From Arion vulgaris (Eukaryota > Mollusca > Gastropoda > Stylommatophora > Arionidae): 64,000 nucleotides of DNA. Below, one piece after another: positions 1 through 10,900 of the stretch. The position numbers and the translations under genes are program-made. The DNA is taken from the NCBI GenBank assembly GCA_020796225.1, contig CM036762.1, positions 14,451,786 through 14,515,785 of the forward strand, read 5' to 3'. Under the pieces are notes generated by a model. The model made no database searches. It saw only the letters and a list, made by a program, of their open reading frames with translations, and was not told the DNA's origin. Within the stretch, counting starts at the first letter, position 1; each line of letters begins with the position of its first letter.

Positions 1-1592
1 TAAACAGACCTGATCCTGAACATCCACCGGATATCCCACCGGCCGCACAGGATATTGATATCAACCTCAAATTGCCAGAAAAGCAAGAAGTAGTAAAAGC
101 TATTGAATCCCTGAGAAACAACAAAGCACCGGAAATGATGAAATGACAGCAGAGCTTTTCAAGATCGATCCCATCTTAGCTGCAAACATATTAGAGCCAT
201 TGTTTGCAGATATCTGGGAGAAAGAAGAATTGCCTAAGGATTGGACTAGGGGTACTGTGGTGAAAATCCCCAAGAAAGGAGACCTAACAGATTGCAATAA
301 CTGGAGAGGAATCACGTTGCTTTCAATCCCAAGTAAGATATTCTGCAAAATTGTCATAATGCGAATACAAGAAGCAGTAGACAAGTGTCTACGAATGGAG
401 CAAGCAGGATTTAGGAAAGGAAGAGGAACAAATGAACATATATTTACCCTGCGTAACATTTTAGAACAATGTAGCGAGTGGCAAAGGACTATATATATCA
501 ACTTCATAGATTTTGAAAAGGCATTCGACAGCGTCCACAGAGACAGCCTATGGAAGATACTGAGACAATACGGCGTACCGCAGAAGCTTGTCAACATCAT
601 AGCCCTCTTCTATAAAGATTTCTCCTGCAACCTAAAGAATTCCAACAAAACATTCCCAGTAAAATCTGGTGTAAGACAGGGATGCGTAATGTCCTCTCTT
701 TTGTTTAGTATTACAATTGACTGGGTGCTAAAAATGCCATAAAACAACAAGCACCAAGAGGAATAAGATGGACCCTTTCGAGATGCTTGAGGACCTGGAC
801 TTTGCAGACGATATAGCCCTGGTGTCACACAAATATGAACATATACAAGAGAAAAGTACAATACTTCACAGCACGGCAAAGACAGTAGGCCTCAAAACAA
901 ACACAGGAAAAACAAAATTATGACAAACAGTGAAATCCAACAACCAGTAATGGTAGAAAATCAAACACTGGAAAGGGTTGAGCAGTTTACATATCTTGGT
1001 AGCGTACTGACACTAAATGGTGGCACAGAGGAAGATATAAAATCACGTCTGAGTAAGGCCAGAACCGCTTTTGCCAGAATGAAACCAGTATGGAAGTCCA
1101 AAATCTACAATAGGAACACAAAGCTTAAACTCTATAAAAGCATTGTTTTGCCAGTTTTGCTCTACGGATCGGAGTGTTGGAGGATGACCAAAGGAGATAC
1201 TAGCAGGCTGTCAGTTTTCCACCACTCTTGTCTTCGCAGAATCTTGGGAATCTTTTGGCCAGTAAAAATATCCAATAACCAACTACTCCAAGACACAAGA
1301 CAAGAGGCAATGAATGACATACTCAAAAGAGAAGATGGAAATGGCTCGGACATGTTATGAGAATGAGACAAGAAATGCCTGCAAGGATAGCCCTCACTTG
1401 GACACCAGAGGGAAAGAGAAAGAAAGGCAGACCACGGACAACATGGAGGCGCATGATGGAAGAGGAACTGGACACCGCATCTCTGACGTGGGGCTCTGCG
1501 CTGAAGGTTGCACGGGACAGGAGAGCATGGAAAGTCCTTTCTGAAGCCCCATGTGTCACTAGGCATGACGGGATTAAGTAAGTAAGTAATAT
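1..1592 (+). pseudogene. RTE-like LINE, broken reverse transcriptase and 3' end
   Basis: Non-LTR retrotransposon remnant that continues past the left edge. Palm motifs are readable: IDFEKAFDSV near 503-535, SGVRQGCVMS near 665-694, and the catalytic FADD at 801-812. The frame is broken near 735, again near 780, again near 918, and once more near 1345, so no intact polymerase remains. After the RT comes the usual C-terminal stretch with TYLGS, LYGSECW and a basic GKRKKGRPRTTWRR segment at about 1396-1450. The element ends in a short tandem tail (AAGTAAGTAAGTAA, about 1574-1590), as RTE-clade elements commonly do. Assignment to RTE rather than another clade rests on motif style. It lies upstream of the first visible F-spondin exon, probably in an intron. 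Confidence 0.85.
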
Positions 1593-1692
1593 AATCGTTT
1601 CCACATCCAATGTTTCCACAAGTCAGTGGGGCTATTTGCCCATATCTCAGAGTCTGGTTCTTGGATATCAGGGTAAATCTACTCTTCGGTGT

Positions 1693-1970
1693 AAAAGTAA
1701 AAAAAAAAGTAAAGGAACCCTTTCATGCCTCGTGGTATATAGGTCAATACAGTGTTAGACCTGTATTTTTCATTGACCGTCGGCACACGATGGGTGATGT
1801 GGTCAGCATCACGCCGGCCGCCTTTACTTTCCCAGAGCATGTCTGGTACCCAGTTGAGGCTGGGTCGACCTGAGAGCCGTCGCGGTCGGGAAAATTCCAC
1901 GCGCATTGCGGGAGCTGAACCCAGACCACCAGCCTTGCGAAGCGAGTTCACTAACAACTACGCTACAGCG
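1693..1970 (-). mobile_element. SINE family C, copy 1
   Basis: A tRNA-derived SINE on the - strand. Its head reads TAGCGTAGTTGTTAGTGAA (box A-like) and GGTTCAGCTCC (box B-like), and the body ends in an A-rich tract at the + strand left side. It is bounded by an exact 12 bp target-site duplication ACTCTTCGGTGT at 1681-1692 and 1971-1982. Near-identical copies are at 38697-38980 and about 57152-57414. Confidence 0.9.
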
Positions 1971-2059
1971 ACTCTTCGGTGTGCCCCATATCAAAGTTCT
2001 AGGGGCCAAACTTCCTCCGAGATTTATTTTGGTCGAGTTTACTAACCACCACAAAGAGA

Positions 2060-2159
2060 AAACATCCTAACCTGAACAGTTACGCGGCGACTGCACTAAC
2101 CATGCATCCATTAAATTTCACACGTCACCTCTGTCCTACACTGCTCAAAAAGCGGTATT
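2060..2159 (+). mobile_element. SINE family E, 3' half, host of a nested insertion
   Basis: Matches the 3' half of the full copy at about 27745-27972 (CCTAAYCTGAACAG... to GGTATTA..GGCAGTAAC). Its tRNA-like head is absent. A family D SINE has landed at its 3' end. Confidence 0.75.
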
Positions 2160-2171
2160 AAAGGCAGTAAC

Positions 2172-2370
2172 TGCCTGCGTGTCCAGCGTGTTCGTAGCGC
2201 GTTGGACTACGGGTGACTAGTCCTCTGTAAGTGCGGGTTCAACTCCGCGGACTGGCAGAAAAGCTACAGGTTCCCAGATTTACGGTGTTCGTGGTACCGA
2301 GCCGAAGGGTTAAAATGTCCATGACACCGAGCCGAAGAGCTTTCAGCTCAAGTGCTTCTGGATCGGAAAA
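2172..2370 (+). mobile_element. SINE family D, copy 1, nested in SINE E
   Basis: tRNA-derived head with box A-like TAGCGCGTTGGAC and box B GGTTCAACTCC, a body with two GAGCCGAAG repeats, and an A-tract end. Exact 12 bp TSD AAAGGCAGTAAC at 2160-2171 and 2371-2382. Other copies are at about 11374, 34793, 37328 and 48943. Confidence 0.9.
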
Positions 2371-2419
2371 AAAGGCAGTAACGACAGTAACGGCTCCCCA
2401 CCGAACAAGACAATTTTTA

Positions 2420-3090
2420 TTTTTTTTTTTTTAATCTTACATTGGAGAGTTCATCTCTCTGTGCGTGCCAGAACACCCTTAGACTTTTTTAAATTCTGGT
2501 CTTCCAAATTTACCGGTGTACACCGCTGGGAGGTAGTCAATATTACCTTTATAATTTTTTTTGAACATGTTTCGTGACGCCCAAGATTCTTGCTTCGGAA
2601 TTACAATTTAGAAGCATATCATTAATCTCCAGTTACTCTGTATCAACCACATTCCAGAATGTAAATAAGATATTTTGTATAACATACTGTATCGGAGCTT
2701 TACGACGTGTTAACATATTGTCTTGCAATAAGTTACCGTTACTCTCGGAATCTCTGACACACGTGTCAGCCGATTATTGAAACACTACACGATTAGATAC
2801 AGAAATCTCTACGTACACTATATATCTGTAATCTGACTCGTTTGTTTTAAGCAAACTATAAGGAACCGAAGCGTACGCCGAGGGCGTTTCTTATTAGCCA
2901 GAAAAGTAAGCATGACTATCATTGTGCAAATACATAATCGAAAATATGAAGTATTAGATCACCGCTATGGCCATTTTTCTTTGCTTTCAAGTTTGCGTTC
3001 AGTTTAAAAACAGAGGTTGAAGATCAATTCTGCTTTATTCTTCATCGTTTTCGTTCTTCTATTAGTTAACATATCACCGTGTCTCATAAA
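2420..3090. other. unassigned intronic or upstream DNA
   Basis: AT-rich sequence without a supportable exon, RNA gene or recognised repeat. I searched it for an upstream Spondin_N exon and found none. Confidence 0.5.
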
Positions 3091-3095
3091 TATAT

Positions 3096-3372
3096 ATATA
3101 ACGCCCATGTGGTGCCGAGACCGAAAAGGAAGCAAAGAATAGTACCACTGCGACCTTCAATGCATGTCGGGGGAGGCGACTGATGTAGGACCTAGGAAAG
3201 CTACCCTAGTAAATAAAAAGCATCGCAGAAATCTGATGTGCTGGCCTACTTGTAGGTGAATAACTGGCACCACGTACAATCGCTCTTAGGCTCAGATCAT
3301 ATACTAATCACACAGAGTGGTTAAAAAGTGGTCGATATTCGAACGTTCAAAGAACAAGACGATGAAGAAAAA
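3096..3372 (+). mobile_element. SINE family A, copy 1
   Basis: Contains the family core (GCATGTCG..GAGGCGACTGATG, then GTGCTGGCCTACTTGTAGG, then a GAGTGGTTAA..GTGGTCGATAT end with a GAAGAA-rich tail). Similar copies are at about 16856, 18574 and 20333 (+) and 42483, 56190 and 57652 (-). Confidence 0.8.
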
Positions 3373-3485
3373 AGAAGATTAATTCAAATTTAATGTTTCC
3401 TGGATTTGGATCTATTGCCTCCAATAGCTTCTTAAGCGAACACTGGCTGGTGTTTCTTATCATTGTCGAACCAATTGCCTGCAGG

Positions 3486-3638
3486 CAGTGGCGGCTCGCG
3501 GTCATTTTGCTTGGTGGGGCCGGACACAAATTTTCGGAAAAATCTTATCTTTTTTTAGTATTTACTATTCCGGAAGTTATTCCCTTTCGATTATTGGTGG
3601 GGCCGGCTCCACTGGCCCTTAATGATGAGCCGTCCCTG
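3486..3638. mobile_element. hAT-like MITE, copy 1
   Basis: A 153 bp non-autonomous DNA element with imperfect terminal inverted repeats (CAGTGGCGGCTCG at the left, the complement of CAGGGACGGCT at the right). It is flanked by the exact 8 bp duplication CCTGCAGG at 3478-3485 and 3639-3646. An 8 bp TSD with a CAG-starting end is typical of hAT elements. It ends about 40 bp before the first exon. Confidence 0.9.
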
Positions 3639-3677
3639 CCTGCAGGTTTTAAAACTTGTTTTCGTGTTTTATTTCAG

Positions 3678-3828
3678 AGTGAGCGAATCAGGACAGTTAT
3701 TAAAACCAAACAGCTTTGGGGGCCGGAGGCTATACATGATTCTGTGAAAGCTGTCTACACTGTCAGCAAGATGAAACATCTTCTGTCTCTTCTGACGATG
3801 ATAGGTCCCAGTCCTGACTGGTGTCTTG
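3678..3828 (+). CDS. SPON1: F-spondin exon: Spondin_N, C-terminal part
   Basis: Fifty codons plus one base. Acceptor TTTATTTCAG, donor G|GTATGT, entry phase 0, exit phase 1. It encodes IRTVIKTKQLWGPEAIHDS, then HLLSLLTMIGPSPDWCLG, the highly conserved MIGPSPDWxxG segment of Spondin_N, a C2-like fold. In F-spondins this follows an N-terminal half that is absent here, so the upstream exons are outside the window. Confidence 0.9.
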
Positions 3829-4699
3829 GTATGTTGTTGCTGCTTTGTAAGCTGCAAAGTGTTGGTGAAGTTGTTTATTGTAAAGAAAATATTTTGGTAC
3901 GATAAATTTATTTTGTTTATTATTTTTACAGTTTCAAAAATTTAGAGTTTTAGACTTACCTTCTATCAATCTACAAACTGTAGACCTCCTTTCTATCGAC
4001 TTCTATTCTTCCAATCAACCATCTATCGATTTACTTTCTACTGAACAACTGCCTACCGCTCTATCACCTACCAATCTACCATCCTATCGATCTAGCAATC
4101 TCAGATATACCATTTAACGATGAACCACCTTCTACCTACCACATACCTACCGCCTACTGAGGTTCCACCTACCTATCTACCACCTACCGACCTTTCACCT
4201 ACCTATCTACCAACAACCAATCTACCATCTAACGATGAACTACCTACTGCCTACCACATACCTACCTACCACATATCAATCTAAAACCTACTACCTACCA
4301 CCTACCGATCTACCACCTTCTGATCCTTCTGATCTACCATCTATCACCTACCAATTTACCACCTACTGTCTACCCTTACTAATCTGACATCGAACGATGA
4401 ATCACCTAATGCTTACCACCTACCAATCTACCATCTAACGATCTACCTCCTACCAACATACTTCCATACCTATCTACAAACCATATTTACGTCTATGCAA
4501 TAACATATATTAATATATATTAATGTATGTGTGTGTGTGTGTGTATAATATATATCTATCTAATTAGGTATAAGTGGGCACAGTATGTGTACGAGTAACT
4601 GTACATGGGTGGACTTCATGGAGATCGACCTTTACCCTTGGGATGCTGGAACAGATAGTAGAGTCACTTATATTGTGAGTATTTGATATATGTATCTTC

Positions 4700-4765
<66 letters not shown>

Positions 4766-7700
4766 TGGCGGCTGGTCATTAGGCCAGTGGGACCGGGCCC
4801 CACCAAAAATAATATGTAACGTGTATTTATTACTTTATAAGTTAAAATATAACAACCCAAAGCCATGATTTGTCCGAAAATTTGTGTCTGGCCCCACCAC
4901 CAAAAATGATCACGAGCCGCCACTGTATATATATATATATATATATATTTATGTAAGGGTAGACGAGACAGAGGAAGACAGAGAGAGACAATTTTGGACA
5001 GCCTGACTTCATGGCACAGTAGAGCGTCAACATCTGAATTGATAGCAAACACCAAAGATAGAGATTTGTGGAGATCAATGATCGCCTACGCCAGCCGGCA
5101 CGGCACCTGATGATGATGATCTTCTATTAGTTGGATATAGAAAGGGAGTTGAATGCATTTGAAAATAAAAATAGATGTCTGAGAAATATAATTAACAAAA
5201 AAATTGACGAATTTAGGAGAAATGATGAAATCAGAGAAATGTCTGCTCAACCACTAGTAACAACTGTTATAAAAGCGAGAAGATGGAGATATGTTGGATA
5301 TACCTTGAGAAGAAAGGATCATAGAATACTAAAACAGGCACTGAAGTGGAAAGCAAAAGGTTCAAGACAGAGAGGACGCCCTAGGGAGACCCTGAAACGA
5401 ACTTTGTTGAGAGAGGCAAGAAATATCGATCTCAATCTCATGGAGGAGATTGAGCGAGTTGCCCTCGACAGAGCGGTGTAGAGAAATTACTTGCAGACCC
5501 TATGTAAAGTATAACGGTACGAGAAGAATATACATACTGTATATATATATATATATATATGGCCTTTTTCGTCTTTACAGACGGTCAATTGGCAAGTGTT
5601 TGACTGTGACAACTTCTGAGTTTTCACTTTTCTCTCTTGTCGTTCAGCTCATTCAGAAGACTCTGCGCCCTCTCGCAATTTGGCTTTCCACACAACTTTG
5701 TCATCAGCTAGTTTTTCCTTGTGCTGAGACCTATGGAAAAGTTTTTAATTTAGGCTTTGCAGATATCTTTATATCTGAGCAGTGGTCTGCCTTGGTGCCT
5801 CTTCCTCTCCGAAAGTTCACAGAACAACATTTGTTTTGGTATGCGACAAGTTTCCATTCTTCTCACATGCCCCAACCAATATATATATACATATATTTGT
5901 GACGTCATATTAGAATGTATGTGTTGTTTTATAATAGGATGTGTGTAACGTCATAGTCTGATGTGTATGACATCATATTCAAATGTGTATGACGACATAT
6001 TCAGATGTGTGTTGCTATATTAAGATGTGTGCAATGTCATATTTAGATGTTATATAGATCTTGGATTCTCCGAAAGGAGTTAATTCTTTTTTTCATGTTT
6101 GTTGGCCTACACGCTCTGATATAACCAATAAAAGGTTCGCCTTAGGTTGAAAGGGCGTGCCTCGGCTTAAAGAGGCTTTAATCCTCTAATAAACAAACAA
6201 ACAATATTCAGATGTTTGTCACTTCATATTTAAATGCCTGTAAATATTATGAATGCATTTGACATATTTACGTGCGTGTTTCTTTGACAGGGTAGGAAGA
6301 CCCCTACAGATCCTCCTGAGCGTATACACCGTCTGACGAGCACATACCCGAACAACTTGGACAGTCCATTCTATGGCGCAGATACTAAGCCTTTTGCAAG
6401 GTAATATAGTTTACTCACATGACTTTTGACTAATGCACAGATCAATTCTTACGACCTTTTCTATTACCTTTCAGATCTGGCAAATGGTATAACGCAGTCA
6501 ATGTGGTACAATGAAGTAGAAGTTTTAGTTTGTTAAAATTTATTAATTATTGGTTATTGATTACTCAGCTGACATTACAGTATTCCGGGCAATCACATAG
6601 GTGCTCAGTCTCCCCAAACAGATGTTGAAGGGTAGGTGTACTAATGATTTATGTGGCTCGCTGGTTAAACTTACTCCTCTCTCTGCCCCTCAAGTCTCCA
6701 GCTCTACTTCCACAACGTGCAATTACAATCCCTTAAACCGTTGGATTGATTCAAAGTCAATTTTAGTGTCCTCAGTCAAATGTAGATCGCCAAGAGACCG
6801 AAGAATATCCCCCTTATTCATCCTAAGCTCCCAGTAATGGTTTTTTCGTGTTTTGTTGTTTTTAAAATGAATTTGTTTTGATTAAACAATACTGGAATGC
6901 AAGGGTTGCGTGACGTGAGAATGATGATTTCCAGGAATTTCCATTTCACCTGTACGGCAATCTGTTACACATGGTTGTGGTTTGTCTTCTCCTTTTATTC
7001 ATACTTGCTTAACCAGATTGCAGTGATGCAGCCTGTTATTATATCCATCACTGGAGGTGCAGTATTGTTGGTTAGTTCTAGTTTGCTAGTCCTGACAATA
7101 TTCTCTCATTCATTGTGTTTTGAGACCCCAATTAATACTTATTATTTTTGTTGTTCTCATCGTGTAGTCTATCGTATTTTGTTTTCTTCGTTCAGACTAA
7201 CTATTACCAAGAACAAAGAAGCATGTACGGACGATGATGGTAAGAGCAACTCTGCAGAAAGCAGCCCAACTACAGAGGAACTTGTCAGTATGATGAAGAA
7301 GAAGATGATGATGAAGAAGAAATTAGGTGAGTGGTTTGCAAATGTAGATACAAAAATGACAACATTTGTTGGGGAAAAAAAGGAAACATGAGAAAAAAAA
7401 TGAAAAATGTTGCGTTTAAAATATTGGACGATTGAAATTGGAATATTGAAGAAGAAAAAAAGTTCTTTATTTAAAACATTTTTTTTTTTAAATTGAAGAT
7501 TTAAATTAGAATATTGAATAAAACAAAATCAAGAAAATATTGTCAAGAAGACTGATACAGGAAAAATGTACCATGGACGCCAGAGTGGTTACCGGGGCCC
7601 AAATTTGGGGTGTAAAGAAAAGAACAACTGTTACCTGCCACGCATGTCGTAAGAGGCGACTAAGGAGGTTTGACTGAAATCGGATGCATGTGTCCTAAAC

Positions 7701-7880
7701 GTGTAGAAGTCTATGCGTTTAGGGTCTACCAAACCAATGTGCAACGTATACACGTTCTTGGCAAAGATCAAACATATCACAAAGAGTGATTAAAATTGGT
7801 CGTAAAGAACGAACGCATAGAAGAAGAAGAATGTACTATGAAATCAGGCTGTTTAATATACATATTTCTGATTATATGAT

Positions 7881-7925
<45 letters not shown>

Positions 7926-10900
7926 ATATACAACGGATGACCTGTACATGTGTGACAGCAGTCCTTGCAGGCGACCTCATTTAATGTTTCTCTCAGAACT
8001 GAGAACAAAGCGCTGAAGAAAATTGTATGTATGAATGTGTGGGCGTAAACGGAAAAGAGGACGCCCTAAACAGACCTGGAGACGAAGTCTTCTCGAGGAA
8101 CTGAAGTGTACTAGACTATCCTGGAAGATCATATAGAAAACAGCCAGAGACCGGGAAAAGTGGTGAACGGCAAATGAGAAGCGCAGAGGAATAAGTACGT
8201 ATGTGTGTGAGCGCAGGATCGTGCGGTATATTTTTTCAGTATGATGCAAGTCTTCGAAATGCCGCTCCTTAAATCTTGTTTCTTTAAAATAACCTTCAAT
8301 TGTAATTTTAATTTCATTGCTTATGCCGCCCCTATTACTGTTTTGCCTGATGCGGCCACTTCTCTGTATCATAGCACCGCACGGCCCTGTGTTGGCGTGT
8401 GTATTTGTATGTGGTTGTCTCTATAGTTATAATAATACTTCCTCTCGTACCGTTAAACGTTTCATAGGGCCTGCAAGTAATTTCTTCATACCTATCCTGG
8501 GCAACTCACTCAATCTCCTCCATGGAACTGAGACCGATATTTCCTGCCTCTATCAGCAAAGTTCGTTTCAAGATCTCCTTAGGTCGACCTCTCTTTCTTG
8601 AACCCTTTGCATCCCACTTCAATGCCTGCTTTGATATTCGTTGATCATTTCTCCTCAAGGTGTGTCCAACATATCGCCATCTTCTCTTACTTATAACAGT
8701 TGTCACTAGTGGTTGACCAGACATGTCTCTGATTTCATCACTTCTCCTGAATTTGTTCCATTTTATATTCATTATTTTTCGCAGACAGCTATTTTCAAAT
8801 GCATTCAACTTGCTTTCTATATCTTTAGTCATTTTCCAACTCTCGCTGGCATATGTTAGGATTGATACAACATTTGAATTGAAAATTGTAATTTGGTTAA
8901 AATACTATAAAACGCAGTTCCATATTTTATTTAGACTTTAAAAGCTGATGTTGCTTTACCAATTTGTATCATAATTTCTTTTTAACATTTCCTGTGCAAT
9001 CAAAATTGCTACCTAAATAGGTGAACTGCTCTGTTATTTTTATCATTTTACATTCCAGTGTGATATCTGCATTACTTGCCATAGGTGTCTTCATTATATT
9101 TGTTTTTTCATAGCTTATCTGCAGTCATCGAAATGCCGCTCCTTAAATCTTGTTTCTTTAAAATAACCTTCAGTTGTAATTTTAATTTTGCTGCTCATGC
9201 CGCCCCTATTACGGTTCTGCCTGATGCGGCCACTTCTCTGTATCATAGCACCGCACGGCACAGCCCTGTGTGGGCGTGTGTATTTGTATGTGTTTGTCTC
9301 TATAGTTATGAGTTATGCTAATCTTCATTTGGTTTGTGATGACAGAAATGGAGAAATGTGCCACCAGTCAGTGGTCTGATTGGTCCGACTGTTCAAACCC
9401 GTGTGGAAATGGATTGAGAGAGAGGAGGCGCATGTTGAAGAATCCTGGTATCACATCAGACATGTGTGCTCTGGAACTAATAGAAACAGAAGTTTGTGCT
9501 GGAGACTGCAAAGGTAAGTGTAGTTTGGCGGTTCCTATGGCTAAGTGGTTACGGCTTTGCCTTGCACTCCGAATGTTGTGGGTTTAAAACCCGACCGTGC
9601 CGTTCTGTTCTCGAGTGTATTTTTTCCAAAGACCCCTAGAATTGTTGTTGAAGCTATGGTGTTCGCGCCTTGTGCAATACTCACGGCAGATGGCGTACCA
9701 TGTCTGCGTAGTGGAACCGAGCGATATTGAGTAAAACCTGGTGCAATTAAGTCAATTCTTTGGCTACCTAAAGCAGTTTCGACGACTCTGTTAAAGTGCT
9801 ATGTATAACATTTTAGAAACGCTATCAAACACTCTAACACTGTAGTATATATGAAATAGTTGATCTATGGCAAGTTTGGTGGGAGCAACGACCGATTTAG
9901 TGTGCAGAAAAAAACGCTTCAAAGAAACTTCTGAAGTGTCTCTAAAATACTTCGATATAGACACCGCTGGGAATCCCTTGCGCAAGATCGTCAAATATGA
10001 CACTTCAACAACACAAGAGGAACTCACATATCTGAAAATCGTCGTAATGCTAAGGCGCAGAGAAAATGAGCTGCGCGAAAAGACAGAACACACGATATCC
10101 ACATGTATAATCTTCATCATATATACCCCACCTGTGGTAGGGGATTGTGTTTCAGGATTGGACTCTTCTGACATCTCCGCACACACCAGAGAGGTGCAAC
10201 AACACACGTCTGAGACTGTTGTCATCATCGTCAGCGATGGATGACTATTACTAGTATGTGTGTAACCAAAAATTAAGAAAGCAACGTATTGTCAAGACCA
10301 CGCTAAATAATTATTAAGGACAATTTTTATGATTCCAGAGTTCAAAGTTCGAGAGTTTTTTCTTCCAACATACAAACAGACACTGTGACTGTGTGTTTTA
10401 TAGTTCAGATTATTCTAAGGAGACTTGGTAGAAGAATTCGATGTATAGGTTAAAGTTAATGAGGTTCGGTTGGTAATATTTGTAGTTTAACAAGTAGAAC
10501 ATATAATGACTTAAATGTTATCATTTGGCAGATACAAGACGTAAAAAGCTTCCAGACAGCGTTGCAATGCGGCCTGATGACGACAGAGATCCCACAGATG
10601 CATGTACTGTAACTGGATGGTCTGATTGGTCACCCTGCAGTGCTACCTGTGGTCTGGGCATGAAGGTAAGTTGATTTTCGAGTGTAGAGTGAGAATTAAC
10701 TGACAAGATGTGGTCAGTACAAATCTATCTGGAGAAGTTCACGTCATCTGAGATAAATAATCATGTGTTACCTTTGCATACTTTGTCAATTCTTTCTTTC
10801 TGTTGCATGTCTTTTGCAAAGATCGTTCTCATATGGACCGTCCAAAAATCTGAGTTTTCCCAATAGAAGAGAAAATACTGGAAAATATCAACATTTTCCC

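Noticed and set aside
2172..2300. tRNA-like A and B boxes
   Set aside because: They repeat with the same body at several loci with TSDs and A-tract ends; they are SINE heads, not tRNA genes. The same applies to families C, E and F.
3393..3677. Extension of the first exon upstream to an ATG
   Set aside because: The region is a MITE and intron; the acceptor at 3677 and the start of the Spondin_N match mark the exon boundary.
4704..5055. Long poly(Ile-Tyr) frames
   Set aside because: Pure translation of (TA)n on both strands.
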